In this document: positions 8,174-16,471 of the stretch, piece after piece
Layout: each line of letters opens with the position of its first letter
Numbering within the stretch: the first letter of the stretch is position 1
Origin: Corynebacterium provencense
GTDB taxonomy: Bacteria; Actinomycetota; Actinomycetes; Mycobacteriales; Mycobacteriaceae
DNA length: 64,000 bases
Direction: 5' to 3'
Assembly: GCA_900049755.1 (NCBI GenBank)
Contig: LT160592.1
Coordinates: forward strand, 1,340,883-1,404,882
Notes under the pieces: generated by a model
The model's database searches: none
What the model was told of the DNA's origin: nothing
What the model saw: the letters and a program-made list of their open reading frames with translations, nothing else
Position numbers and translations under genes: made by a program

Positions 8174-9742
8174 GTGACCAACTCAAGAAGAAGAAGAGCC
8201 CTCGCCTCTGTCGCCACAGTCAGCGCCGCCACCCTCCTCCTCACCACCGCCTGCAGCAGCGGTGACGAGGACAGCAGCGCCAGCAGTGCAGAAGCCACCC
8301 ACGCCGAGGCAACCCCCGCGGCGTCCTCGGGCGAACTTGCCGACCGTGCCGCCGAAGGCGACATCACCACACCAGGTGGTGCCCGCCGTCTCGACGGTGA
8401 CCAGACCGATTTCATCCGGGGAGCCATGAAGGACGCCGGCGCCAAGAATGTCATCCTGCTCATCGGTGACGGCATGGGTGACTCCGAGATCACCGCCGCC
8501 CGCAACTACGCCGAAGGCGCGGCCGGCCAGTTCAAGGGCCTAGACGCACTCCCGGTGTCCGGCCAGTACACCCACTACTCGCTGAACAAGGACGGCTCAC
8601 CGGACTACGTCACCGATTCTGCGGCATCAGGTACCGCCTGGGCCACCGGAACGAAGACCTACAACGGTGCGATCGGCGTGGACATCCACGGCGCACCCCA
8701 CGAGAACCTCATCGAGAAGGCCAAGGCCGCCGGCCTGGCCACCGGTAACGTGACCACGTCGGAGATCCAGGACGCCACCCCCGCTGTCCAGGCCGCGCAC
8801 GTCGCGCAGCGCAAGTGCTACGGCCCGGAGGACGCCGAGGCCTGCGGTGACGACCTGCTCGACAAGGGCGGCAAGGGTTCCATCTCCGAGCAGCTCCTCG
8901 AAACCCGGGCGGATGTCACCCTCGGCGGTGGTTCGGAGAGCTTCGACCAGACCGCCGTCGCCGGCGAGTACAAGGGAAAGACCCTCATCGACCAGGCCAA
9001 GGAGCGCGGCTACCAGCTCCCGAAGAACGCCGACGAGCTCGCCGGCATCACCTCCGCCGACCAGGACGCCCCGGTTCTCGGCCTCTTCAGCGAGGGCAAC
9101 ATGCCGGTCCGCTGGGAGGGCAAGAAAGCGGAGAAGGAGGGCTACCTGCAGCCTGCCGAGAAGTGCACGGACAATCCCGAGCGCACCGCCGAGATCCCGA
9201 AGCTGGCGGACATGACCTCCAAGGCCATTGACCTGCTCAGCGCCAATCCCGCGGGCAAGGACAAGGGCTTCTTCCTCCAGGTCGAGGGCGCGTCCATCGA
9301 CAAGCAGGACCACGCCGCCAACCCCTGCGGCCAGATCGGTGAGACCGTCGACCTCGATGAGGCTGTGCAGAAGGCTCTGGAGTTCGCGCAGAAGGACGGG
9401 GACACCCTCGTCATCGTCACCGCCGACCACGCGCACACCAGCCAGATCGTCGCCCCGGTCACGGAAGAGGATGTCGCCGACATGGCGAAGGAAGCCGGTG
9501 TCAGCGTGGACGAGGCCCGCGCCACCGTCTACCCCGGCCTGTCCCGGAACCTGACGACGAAGGACGGTTCGGAGATGACCGTCGCCTACGCCACCTCGGA
9601 CAACCAGGATGTCACCGACCAGGGTCACACCGGCACCCAGCTGCGCATCGCCGCCTACGGTCCGGGTGCCGCCAACGTCACCGGCCTGACCGACCAGACC
9701 GACCTGCACTTCACCGTCGCTGACGCGCTGGGACTGAAGTAG
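8174..9742 (+). CDS. phoA: Alkaline phosphatase, PhoA type, lipoprotein
   Basis: Encodes a 522-residue Zn/Mg-dependent phosphomonoesterase closely resembling E. coli PhoA over its C-terminal half. The signal peptide ends in a lipobox (LLTTAC, Cys27), so it is expected to be lipid-anchored outside the membrane. Metal- and substrate-site motifs are LIGDGMGD (Asp99), [12 protein letters not shown] (nucleophile Ser149), [22 protein letters not shown] and [17 protein letters not shown] Ser/Ala/Glu-rich spacer follows the lipid Cys. The GTG start is supported by the lipobox position and by a -10 hexamer 8 nt upstream (leaderless mRNA). Phosphate-starvation control is suggested by the repeats upstream. 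The E. coli Asp-Lys pair of the D327-K328 site is retained in SIDKQDH. Confidence 0.95.
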   Translation: MTNSRRRRALASVATVSAATLLLTTACSSGDEDSSASSAEATHAEATPAASSGELADRAAEGDITTPGGARRLDGDQTDFIRGAMKDAGAKNVILLIGDGMGDSEITAARNYAEGAAGQFKGLDALPVSGQYTHYSLNKDGSPDYVTDSAASGTAWATGTKTYNGAIGVDIHGAPHENLIEKAKAAGLATGNVTTSEIQDATPAVQAAHVAQRKCYGPEDAEACGDDLLDKGGKGSISEQLLETRADVTLGGGSESFDQTAVAGEYKGKTLIDQAKERGYQLPKNADELAGITSADQDAPVLGLFSEGNMPVRWEGKKAEKEGYLQPAEKCTDNPERTAEIPKLADMTSKAIDLLSANPAGKDKGFFLQVEGASIDKQDHAANPCGQIGETVDLDEAVQKALEFAQKDGDTLVIVTADHAHTSQIVAPVTEEDVADMAKEAGVSVDEARATVYPGLSRNLTTKDGSEMTVAYATSDNQDVTDQGHTGTQLRIAAYGPGAANVTGLTDQTDLHFTVADALGLK

Positions 9743-9772
9743 CCGGGAACCCGCCGCGCAGCTCTCCCACTA

Positions 9773-9792
9773 CTCCCCGACCCCGGGGGGAG
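9773..9792 (+). terminator. Hairpin after the alkaline phosphatase gene
   Basis: CTCCCC and GGGGAG pair across an 8-nt GC-rich loop, 30 bp past the phosphatase stop codon. There is no T-tract, so it is a weak terminator call. Confidence 0.35.
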
Positions 9793-9818
9793 CGCTCACC
9801 GGCAGCCCTGCCGGCAGA

Positions 9819-9848
9819 TTGATTCACGGAGTTTCGGCGTCCTAAGGT
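9819..9848 (+). promoter_or_regulatory. Sigma-A promoter of the DAACS transporter gene
   Basis: TTGATT (9819-9824), an 18-bp spacer and TAAGGT (9843-9848) lie 7 nt before the ATG at 9856. The predicted transcript starts at or next to the start codon, and there is no ribosome-binding site, so the mRNA is probably leaderless. Confidence 0.5.
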
Positions 9849-9855
9849 CTCCACC

Positions 9856-11106
9856 ATGACGTCAAGGAAACTCCGCGGCAACCTGCTGTTCAGGATCATC
9901 ATCGCCATCATTCTCGGTATCCTGTGCAGTCTTTTCTTTCCGGACTGGCTGGGGCGGGGGTTCGTGACGTTCAACGGACTGTTCAGCAATTTCCTGGGAC
10001 TGTTCATCCCGGTCCTGATCTTCGCCCTGATCACCCCGTCCATCGCCGGTATCGGCCAGGGTGCCGGAAAATGGCTCGGCATCACCACCGGCATCGCCTA
10101 CGCTTCAACGATCATCTCCGGGCTCATCGCCTTCGGCGTCGCCACCGTCACCTATGACAGGCTTCTCGGCGACAGCAGGCCCGACACTCTCGGAGACATC
10201 GACGAAGGTGCCCTGACCGCGTACTTCGACATCGAGATGCCGGCCCCGTTCGACATCATGACCGCCCTGATCCTCGCTTTCTGCATCGGTCTGGCGATGA
10301 CCGGCGTGAAGTCCGAGGTCATCTACGCCGGGGTCCGGGAACTCGAGGGCGTCGTCATGAAGGTCATCAAGGTCTTCGTGATTCCGCTGCTCCCGGTCTT
10401 CGTCTTCGGCACCTTCCTCGGAATGGGCATGAACGGAACTCTTCTGGACGTCATCGGCTCACTGGTCAAGGTCCTGCTGCTTGCCGTGGTGATGACGGTC
10501 CTGCTGGTCATCGGCCAGTACCTTGTCGCCGGTGCAGTCACGAAGACCAACCCGTTCCGGGCGTTGTGGAACATGATGCCCGCCTACGCGACCGCGCTGG
10601 GGACTTCCTCGTCTGCGGCGACCATTCCCGTGACTCTCGAATGCACGAAGAAGAACGGGGTGACCGAGAACGTCGCCGGTTTTGCCGTCCCCCTGTGCGC
10701 GACGATCCACCTCGCCGGTTCGATGATGAAGATCACCCTGTTCGCTCTGGCGTTGATCCACATGTTCGACATGGACATCAGCACCGGGAAGATCATCGGT
10801 TTCCTGTTCCTGCTCGGCATCATGATGATCGCCGCACCCGGTGTTCCCGGAGGCGCGATCATGGCGGCTGTCGGCGTCCTGTCCGACCAGCTCGGATTCA
10901 CGCAGGACCAGATCGCCGTCATGATCGCCGCTTACATCGCCATCGACTCCTTCGGCACCGCGGCGAACGTCACCGGTGACGGCGCCATTGTCCTGATCGT
11001 CAACAAGCTCTCGGGGGGAAGCCTCGGGTCCGGTTCCGGCGTCGACTCCCGCGAGGCGGAGATCAACGAGACAGTCGCCGGGGAGATCACCAGGGCAAGA
11101 AACTAG
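9856..11106 (+). CDS. Dicarboxylate/amino acid:cation symporter (DAACS family)
   Basis: A 416-residue membrane protein of the GltP/DctA/SstT family, which imports glutamate, serine or C4-dicarboxylates with Na+ or H+. Eight transmembrane segments and two re-entrant hairpins are expected. The serine-rich hairpin 1 (ALGTSSSAATIPVTLEC), the AGSMMK segment of TM7, hairpin 2 (APGVPGGAIMAA) and the TM8 substrate motif (AIDSFGTAANVTGDG) are all visible. In the family the Arg or other residue in TM8 discriminates substrates; here an Asp-Gly-Ala stretch follows, and I do not assign a substrate. It is transcribed alone and converges on lepB. Confidence 0.85.
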   Translation: MTSRKLRGNLLFRIIIAIILGILCSLFFPDWLGRGFVTFNGLFSNFLGLFIPVLIFALITPSIAGIGQGAGKWLGITTGIAYASTIISGLIAFGVATVTYDRLLGDSRPDTLGDIDEGALTAYFDIEMPAPFDIMTALILAFCIGLAMTGVKSEVIYAGVRELEGVVMKVIKVFVIPLLPVFVFGTFLGMGMNGTLLDVIGSLVKVLLLAVVMTVLLVIGQYLVAGAVTKTNPFRALWNMMPAYATALGTSSSAATIPVTLECTKKNGVTENVAGFAVPLCATIHLAGSMMKITLFALALIHMFDMDISTGKIIGFLFLLGIMMIAAPGVPGGAIMAAVGVLSDQLGFTQDQIAVMIAAYIAIDSFGTAANVTGDGAIVLIVNKLSGGSLGSGSGVDSREAEINETVAGEITRARN

Positions 11107-11155
11107 GCGGGGAAACGGCAGGGGCACGAGTGTCCCGGCCGGGAAGAAGCGGCCG

Positions 11156-11938
11156 TCAGTCCACTGTTCCGATCCTGCTGACCGGCCACACCTTGAACCG
11201 GGCCTTGCCGATGACATTGTCGACGGGTACGGAACCTTTGTCCGGGTCATTCAGGTGGTAGCGCGAGTCCCTGGAATTGGTCCGGTTGTCCCCCATCACC
11301 CACAGCGCGTTGTCGGGGACGGTCACCGGCCCGAAGTACTCCCCCTGGCAGGCGTCGGAACCGGTCATCGGATCCACCGGGTACGCCCTCGGAGACAGAG
11401 TGTAGGAATCGTCGACCTTCTTCCCGTCGACCATGATCCCCGGGTCCCCCTGCCTGCACTGCACAGTCTGTCCACCGGTAGCCACGACCCTCTTGACCAG
11501 TGTGTACTCGTCAGGAGGGAGTATCCCGACGGTGGAGAGGACCTCCTGTCCGAAACGGATCACCGGGTTGCCGGAACGTCCGGACGTCCAGCCGTCCTCC
11601 CAGCCGGCAGGGGCGGAGAAGACCACCACGTCACCGGCGGCAGGTTCACTGAAACGGTAGGTCAGCTTGTCGACGACGATCCGGTCCCCGGTACAGCCGT
11701 CACAACCGACCAGAGTGGGCTCCATGGACTCCGAGGGAATCTGGTACAACCGTCCGACGAAGGTGTTGACCAGGCCGAGGACCAGCAGCGCCACCACCAC
11801 GGTGACGAGGTACTCGAGCCACGCGGGGCGCTGTGGTTTACCGGGGTCTGACTGTGCCGCCTCTGCCTGTGTGCCGTCCGCCTGTGCGTCCGGGGTTCCG
11901 CCGGCCTGAGCACCGCTGCGTCCACTGTCTTCACTCAC
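11156..11938 (-). CDS. lepB: Signal peptidase I
   Basis: A 260-residue type I signal peptidase that cleaves secretory signal peptides at the outer face of the membrane. A polar, Gln/Ala-rich N-terminus is followed by a single membrane helix at ~41-62. Box B holds the nucleophile Ser71 (IPSESMEPTL), box D the general base Lys149 (TLVKRVVATGGQTV), and box E is MGDNRTNSRDSR. The GTG at 11938 is chosen because it opens the family-typical short cytoplasmic tail; no strong ribosome-binding site is visible. The ABC ATPase gene upstream ends 10 bp before this start, so the two are probably cotranscribed and perhaps translationally linked. Confidence 0.92.
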   Translation of the reverse strand: MSEDSGRSGAQAGGTPDAQADGTQAEAAQSDPGKPQRPAWLEYLVTVVVALLVLGLVNTFVGRLYQIPSESMEPTLVGCDGCTGDRIVVDKLTYRFSEPAAGDVVVFSAPAGWEDGWTSGRSGNPVIRFGQEVLSTVGILPPDEYTLVKRVVATGGQTVQCRQGDPGIMVDGKKVDDSYTLSPRAYPVDPMTGSDACQGEYFGPVTVPDNALWVMGDNRTNSRDSRYHLNDPDKGSVPVDNVIGKARFKVWPVSRIGTVD

Positions 11939-11948
11939 CTGTGCGAGC

Positions 11949-12761
11949 CTAGTCGCCGCCCGGCCCCGGGCCTTCACTGAAGGCGAACCAGCGGCCCCGG
12001 ACCCGTTGCAGAGACACCTCGATACCGTAGAGTCTGCCGAGATTTCCTGCGGTGAGCACCTCATCGACCGGTCCGCTGGCGAGCACTCCACCGTCCCTGA
12101 CCATGAGGACGTCCGTGGTGGACGCCGCGATCTCCTCCACATGGTGCGTGATCAGGACAGTGGTCAGGTCAGGCAGGGCTGCCCGCAGGTCATCGATGAC
12201 CCGCAGCAGGATCTCCCGTCCGGGAAGATCAAGCCCCGTGGACGGTTCGTCGAGCAGCAGCATCTGCGGTTCTGTGACCAGGGCGCGGGCGGTCAACGTG
12301 CGGGCCTTCTCCCCCTGACTCATCTCGTGCCACCGACGGTCGGCCCTGTCACCCATGCCCACCAGGTCGAGCAGTTCCTCGGTTCGTGCACGGTCACCGG
12401 CGGTGTAGCCGAAGCGTCGGAGAAGGCCGTTGGACGCCGAGACCCCGGACAGCACCAGTTCCCGGGCCTCGAGATCATCGAACCTCTGGCGGGGATCGAC
12501 GTACCCGATGATCCTGTGCAGTTCACGGACATCGGTGCGTCCCACGGTGCGGCCGAGGATACGGACTGAACCTGTGGTCGGGTAGAGGCGTCCTCCCGCC
12601 AGCTTCAGCATCGTGGACTTCCCTGCACCGTTGGGCCCCAGAACCGCCCAGTGGGTCCCGGTGGGGATGGTGACGCTGAAGTGTCCGACAAGGGTGTGGG
12701 GTCCCCGGCGGACCGTGACATCGTCAATGTCGACTGCCGTGGAGACGGTGTTCTCGGTCAT
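11949..12761 (-). CDS. ABC transporter ATP-binding protein (iron/molybdate-type, no partner seen)
   Basis: A 270-residue stand-alone nucleotide-binding subunit. Walker A is GPNGAGKST (42-50), the Q-loop region is YVDPRQRF, the signature is the deviant MSQGEKAR, Walker B is MLLLDEPSTGLD, and the switch is LITHH. The deviant signature and the D-loop neighbourhood recall the ModF/YlmA-like group of orphan ATPases. No permease or binding protein gene is adjacent; the neighbours are lepB downstream and the divergent alkane operon upstream. The ATG at 12761 gives the usual N-terminus directly before the first strand. Confidence 0.85.
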   Translation of the reverse strand: MTENTVSTAVDIDDVTVRRGPHTLVGHFSVTIPTGTHWAVLGPNGAGKSTMLKLAGGRLYPTTGSVRILGRTVGRTDVRELHRIIGYVDPRQRFDDLEARELVLSGVSASNGLLRRFGYTAGDRARTEELLDLVGMGDRADRRWHEMSQGEKARTLTARALVTEPQMLLLDEPSTGLDLPGREILLRVIDDLRAALPDLTTVLITHHVEEIAASTTDVLMVRDGGVLASGPVDEVLTAGNLGRLYGIEVSLQRVRGRWFAFSEGPGPGGD

Positions 12762-12874
12762 GCGGGGCAGGGTACTACGCAGAAACCGGCAGCACGGGAC
12801 GGAGGCTCCGGTCCGTGATTCCGCCAGTTCAGAGGGGCACGGTGATCTTTCTTCCGCGAGTTTCCCGAAAGTGG

Positions 12875-12903
12875 TTGTTGACGGCGAATGAGTATCGTAT
12901 CGT
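12875..12903 (+). promoter_or_regulatory. Candidate alkB promoter
   Basis: TTGTTG (12875-12880) and TATCGT (12898-12903) are separated by 17 bp. This gives a leader of about 90 nt before alkB, in which the palindrome and CRP-like site lie downstream of the start point. Confidence 0.4.
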
Positions 12904-12923
12904 GAACAACACAATCTGGAACG

Positions 12924-12947
12924 TGTGCTACAGATCACATCTGTAGC
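12924..12947. promoter_or_regulatory. CRP/GlxR-like site overlapping a perfect inverted repeat before alkB
   Basis: TGTGCTACAGATCACA (12924-12939) matches the TGTG-N8-CACA frame of CRP/GlxR sites, with one deviation from the TGTGA half. Overlapping it, GCTACAGAT (12927-12935) and ATCTGTAGC (12939-12947) form a perfect 9-bp inverted repeat around CAC. It lies 54-78 bp before the alkB start. Either a GlxR site, an operator of a dedicated repressor, or both. Confidence 0.5.
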
Positions 12948-13001
12948 CCCGGAGGGCGCACACCACCTTCCGATCGACACCACCCCCCCCGGAGGAGAAC
13001 C

Positions 13002-14282
13002 ATGACCACGACAGAATCCCGGCGGACCGCCGACGGCGGAGACGCCGCCGGCGACCCCGCCGGAACCAACGGACACCAGCTCACCGCCGAAGAACAGAAG
13101 TGGATCGACAAGAAGAAGTACGCCTGGGTCTTCAGCCTCTTCCCCGCCGCCATCCCCCTGATCCTCTTGGGTGGCGTCGAATGGATGAAAGCAGTGGACG
13201 CCCCGGAATTCTTCGTCCACGCCACCTGGTTCCTCGGCCCCGTCGCCGTCTTCATCCTCATCCCGATCGGCGACTTCGTCCTCGGCAGGGACGGCGAGAA
13301 CGCCCCCGAGGAGTTCGTCCCCCAGCTGGAGGAGACGAAGTACTACCGCATCATCTCCTACCTCTACTTCCCGATCATGCTCGCCAGCATCGTCCTGTGC
13401 TGCTGGCAGTGGACCTACGGTGGACTGACCTGGTACGACAAGCTCGGACTCGCCTGGTCCATGGGCATGACCTCAGGCATCGGCATCGTCGCCGCCCACG
13501 AGCTCGGCCACAAGAAAGGCAGCTTCGAACGCTGGCTCGGCAAGATCGTCCTGGCGATCCCCGCCTACGGCCACTTCTACGTCGAACACAACAAGGGCCA
13601 CCACGTGAAAGTCGCGACCCCTGAGGACCCGGTGAGCTCCAGGATGGGCGAGAACGTCTACTCCTACCTGGTGCGCTCGATCCCCCGTCAGATACCGCGG
13701 GCCTGGAACGTGGAGAAGAAGAGACTCGCCAGAGCCGGTAAGAGCCAGTTCAACCTCGACAACGACGTCCTCAACGCCTGGCTGATCACCGTCCTGATCT
13801 GGGGCGTCCTCCTCGTCACCTTCGGTGTCGGCGTCCTCCCCTACATGATCATCCAGGCGGTCATCGGCATCGCACTGCTGGAGTTCGTCAACTACCTGGA
13901 GCACTACGGTCTGCTCCGCCGCAAGCTCGAGGACGGCCGCTACGAGCGGTGCTCCCCCGAGCACTCCTGGAACTCCGACAACCTCACCACCAACATCTTC
14001 CTCTACCAGCTGCAGAGGCACTCCGACCACCACGCCAACCCCACCCGCCGCTACCAGTCGCTGAGATCGGATGTCTTCGCCCCGGAACTCCCCGCCGGCT
14101 ACGCCACCATGATCGCCACCGCGGCCATCCCGCCGCTGTGGACCCGGGTCATGGACAGACGACTGATGCAGTACTACAACTACGACATCGAACGGGCCAA
14201 CCTGCACCCGGCGAAAGCCGCCAGACTCCGCAGGAAGTGGAACCGCATCGCCGACACACGCCACAGCGCAGAGGCGGTGTGA
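13002..14282 (+). CDS. alkB: Alkane 1-monooxygenase
   Basis: A 426-residue integral-membrane non-heme diiron hydroxylase that oxidises n-alkanes to 1-alkanols with electrons from rubredoxin. The histidine motifs are all present: HELGHKK (166-172), EHNKGHH (195-201), LEHYGL and QRHSDHHANP near residue 340. About six transmembrane helices surround them. A hydrophilic N-terminus of ~38 residues precedes the first helix. GGAGGAG lies before the ATG. The gene heads an operon with a two-helix membrane protein, two rubredoxins and a rubredoxin reductase. No TetR-type alkU regulator follows. Confidence 0.97.
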   Translation: MTTTESRRTADGGDAAGDPAGTNGHQLTAEEQKWIDKKKYAWVFSLFPAAIPLILLGGVEWMKAVDAPEFFVHATWFLGPVAVFILIPIGDFVLGRDGENAPEEFVPQLEETKYYRIISYLYFPIMLASIVLCCWQWTYGGLTWYDKLGLAWSMGMTSGIGIVAAHELGHKKGSFERWLGKIVLAIPAYGHFYVEHNKGHHVKVATPEDPVSSRMGENVYSYLVRSIPRQIPRAWNVEKKRLARAGKSQFNLDNDVLNAWLITVLIWGVLLVTFGVGVLPYMIIQAVIGIALLEFVNYLEHYGLLRRKLEDGRYERCSPEHSWNSDNLTTNIFLYQLQRHSDHHANPTRRYQSLRSDVFAPELPAGYATMIATAAIPPLWTRVMDRRLMQYYNYDIERANLHPAKAARLRRKWNRIADTRHSAEAV

Positions 14283-14283
14283 C

Positions 14284-14718
14284 ATGTCTCCCCGTACCCC
14301 GTCCACCACCCGCCCGGCGGCACAGGAAACCGACCTGGATGCCCTGCGTGCCCGGGGAGGCGGCGACATCCCGGTCACCGCAGCACCCCCGCAGAAGAAG
14401 ACCGACCCCACCCTGCACTACACACTGTGCGCGGCACTGACGGTCGCCGGGGCGGCAGTCATCGTCCTCGGCGTCCTCGGTGTCCTCGGGGCCACCGGGG
14501 TCACCGGACACTCCGGGTTCCCCGGTTCTGCCCTGCTCGCGGAGATCCACCCCTGGTTCCTGCTGATCTCCCTGTTCTTCCTCCTCCCCGGGGTCGTGGG
14601 TCTCTACCGCGGCCCAGGTGAAACTTCGACCCATGTCATTCCACGGCCGAAGAACCGCAGACCTGTGGATCCGACCGCCGGTGCCGGCGGCGCGGCCGGA
14701 CCGGCCCCCACCGCCTGA
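14284..14718 (+). CDS. Two-helix membrane protein of the alkane operon, unknown function
   Basis: A 144-residue protein whose ATG begins one base after the alkB stop, so translational coupling to alkB is likely. It has a polar N-terminus (1-45), a Val/Leu/Gly-rich helix at ~46-70, a short Gly/His loop, a second helix at ~90-107 (PWFLLISLFFLLPGVVGLYRG), and a Pro/Ala/Gly-rich tail. The PGVVGLYRG end of helix 2 faintly recalls the TMEM230-like fold, which is only an impression. Its position between alkB and the rubredoxins, where actinobacterial alk operons usually have no extra gene, suggests an accessory role to the membrane hydroxylase. Confidence 0.8.
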   Translation: MSPRTPSTTRPAAQETDLDALRARGGGDIPVTAAPPQKKTDPTLHYTLCAALTVAGAAVIVLGVLGVLGATGVTGHSGFPGSALLAEIHPWFLLISLFFLLPGVVGLYRGPGETSTHVIPRPKNRRPVDPTAGAGGAAGPAPTA

Positions 14719-14774
14719 CCCCGACCACCACTTCCACCCCGACCATCCTGCCGACGACACGAGGAGAAGAGACC

Positions 14775-14942
14775 ATGGCCGTGTACGTATGTCCCGGATG
14801 TGACTACCGGATCGACACAGCGACAGGGGACGCCTCAGAGGGCTTCAGCCCCGGATTCGACTGGGACAGAGATGTCCCCGACGACTGGTTCTGCCCGGAC
14901 TGCGGCGTCCGCGACAAGGTCGACTTCGACCGCGAGTCCTGA
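14775..14942 (+). CDS. rubA1: Rubredoxin, AlkG1 type
   Basis: A 55-residue rubredoxin with Fe-binding cysteines at 6, 9, 40 and 43 (CPGC and CPDC). After the second Cys pair it reads GVRDK, i.e. it has the extra Arg of AlkG1-type rubredoxins, which in studied systems do not efficiently pass electrons to AlkB. GGAGAAGAG lies before the ATG. It follows the two-helix membrane protein and precedes the second rubredoxin by 86 bp. Confidence 0.93.
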   Translation: MAVYVCPGCDYRIDTATGDASEGFSPGFDWDRDVPDDWFCPDCGVRDKVDFDRES

Positions 14943-15028
14943 CACCGACACACCGCCCGCCACACCACCCGCCACCACACCACTCGCCCGATCACACCAC
15001 CCACACCGCCGAGAAAGGGACAACTGCC

Positions 15029-15220
15029 GTGAGCACCTCCACCATGACCGACTACAAGATCTGGGAATGCGCCCAGTGCGGCTACATCTACGACGAATCC
15101 AAGGGAGACCCTGAAGAGGGCTTCCCGCCCGGCACCCGCTGGGAGGACATCCCCGACGACTGGGAGTGCCCGGACTGCGGGGCCGCGAAAGCCGACTTCG
15201 ACATGGTCCAGATCGGCTGA
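15029..15220 (+). CDS. rubA2: Rubredoxin, AlkG2 type
   Basis: A 63-residue rubredoxin with iron ligands Cys14, Cys17, Cys47 and Cys50. The second Cys pair is followed directly by GAAKADF, without the extra Arg, which is the AlkG2 pattern of rubredoxins that serve as electron donors to AlkB. The GTG at 15029 opens the frame after GAGAAAGGGA; an ATG six codons in (15044) is an alternative start. It ends 12 bp before the reductase gene, consistent with one transcript. Confidence 0.93.
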   Translation: MSTSTMTDYKIWECAQCGYIYDESKGDPEEGFPPGTRWEDIPDDWECPDCGAAKADFDMVQIG

Positions 15221-15232
15221 ACGGGGTACCGC

Positions 15233-16471
15233 ATGACACGCGTCGCGATCGTCGGAGGCGGCGTCGCCGCCCACACCCTCGTCTCCGCGCTGGTCACCGC
15301 GCACAGCAACCGGCCTTCCGGGGAGGACGCCCTGACCGTGGACGTCTTCAGCTCCGAACCCCACCTGCCGTACCGACGGCCCGAGGTCAACAAGGGGATA
15401 CTGCTGTCCGGGAAAACTCCCGCGGACATCGCCCTGGCCGGCGGGATCTTCGACACCCCCGGCATCACGTTCCACCCCTCCACCACAGTCACCTCGGTCG
15501 ACCCCGCCACCGGGACCCTCACCGCGGGAAACACCACCCACCACTTCGATGAGCTGGTCTTCGCCACCGGCGCCGGCCCGCGGCTCCTCGACCCCGGTGA
15601 CCCCTCCAACGCCCACCTGCACGGGCGCGACATCCACCACATCCGGACCCCGGAGCACTCCCGCGCGCTGCGCGACAGGCTCACCGGACTGGGAGACGGA
15701 GACACCGTGGTCGTCATCGGTGGTGGGGTCCTCGGACTCGAGGCAGCGGCCGCGGCGTCCTCCCTCAGCGCAGCTCAGGTGCATGTCCTCGAGATCGCCG
15801 ACGAAGTGTGCACCAGGATTCTGCCTCCCACCGCCGCGCGGTGGCTGCGTGACAGGCACCGCGACCACGGCGTCACCGTGACCTGCGGCCTCCCCCCGGA
15901 TGAGCTTGCCGGGGAAGTGACCCGCCTCGACCCCGCCCTCGTCATCGTCTCCGTCGGCGCCGTGCGGGACACCATGCTCGCCGAGGACGCCGGGATCGCC
16001 GTGGGGGAAGGCCTCGGCGGCGGCATCTGCGTCGACGAGTTCGGGCGGACCGCCGTACCCGGGATCTATGCCGCGGGCGACTGCGCGGAGATCCACACCG
16101 CGGACGGGAGAGTCATCCGCCCGGAGGACGACGGGTCCGCGCGGCTTCTCGCCGGGATCGTCGCCGCACAACTCAACGGCGGCCGTGCGGGTACCGCCTT
16201 CACCGACTCCCCCAGGAAAGGCTGGACGAGGCAGTTCGGCCACATGCTCAACACCGTGGGAACGACCGGACTCACCGCCGCACCAGCGGGAGGGGCCACG
16301 GGACGAGCATCCGGAGAGCTCACCGAAGAGGTCGTCCTCGACACGCCGGAGGAACTCATCGTGCTCACCCGCGACGGTGACACCGTCGTCGGGGTGACCA
16401 CGGTGGGGCGCAGTGCGGAGGTCCGGGCAGCGAAAGCGTCGCTGGGGACCGTCAGCCCACTGAGCAGCTGA
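15233..16471 (+). CDS. rubB: Rubredoxin reductase (FAD/NAD(P)H-dependent)
   Basis: A 412-residue FAD-dependent pyridine-nucleotide oxidoreductase that passes electrons from NAD(P)H to rubredoxin. The N-terminal FAD-binding motif is VAIVGGGVAAHT, the second dinucleotide motif is VVVIGGGVLGLEAA at ~160, and the C-terminal FAD motif is PGIYAAGDCAEI. It completes the electron chain NAD(P)H, RubB, rubredoxin, AlkB. The last 20 bp overlap tail-to-tail with the end of the anchored membrane protein gene on the other strand, leaving no room for a terminator. Confidence 0.93.
   Translation: MTRVAIVGGGVAAHTLVSALVTAHSNRPSGEDALTVDVFSSEPHLPYRRPEVNKGILLSGKTPADIALAGGIFDTPGITFHPSTTVTSVDPATGTLTAGNTTHHFDELVFATGAGPRLLDPGDPSNAHLHGRDIHHIRTPEHSRALRDRLTGLGDGDTVVVIGGGVLGLEAAAAASSLSAAQVHVLEIADEVCTRILPPTAARWLRDRHRDHGVTVTCGLPPDELAGEVTRLDPALVIVSVGAVRDTMLAEDAGIAVGEGLGGGICVDEFGRTAVPGIYAAGDCAEIHTADGRVIRPEDDGSARLLAGIVAAQLNGGRAGTAFTDSPRKGWTRQFGHMLNTVGTTGLTAAPAGGATGRASGELTEEVVLDTPEELIVLTRDGDTVVGVTTVGRSAEVRAAKASLGTVSPLSS

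Noticed and set aside
8627..9709. 360-residue minus-strand frame opposite the alkaline phosphatase gene
   Set aside because: Shadow frame of a high-GC gene; Val/Gly/Leu/Arg composition and no motif, while the plus frame is a clear PhoA.
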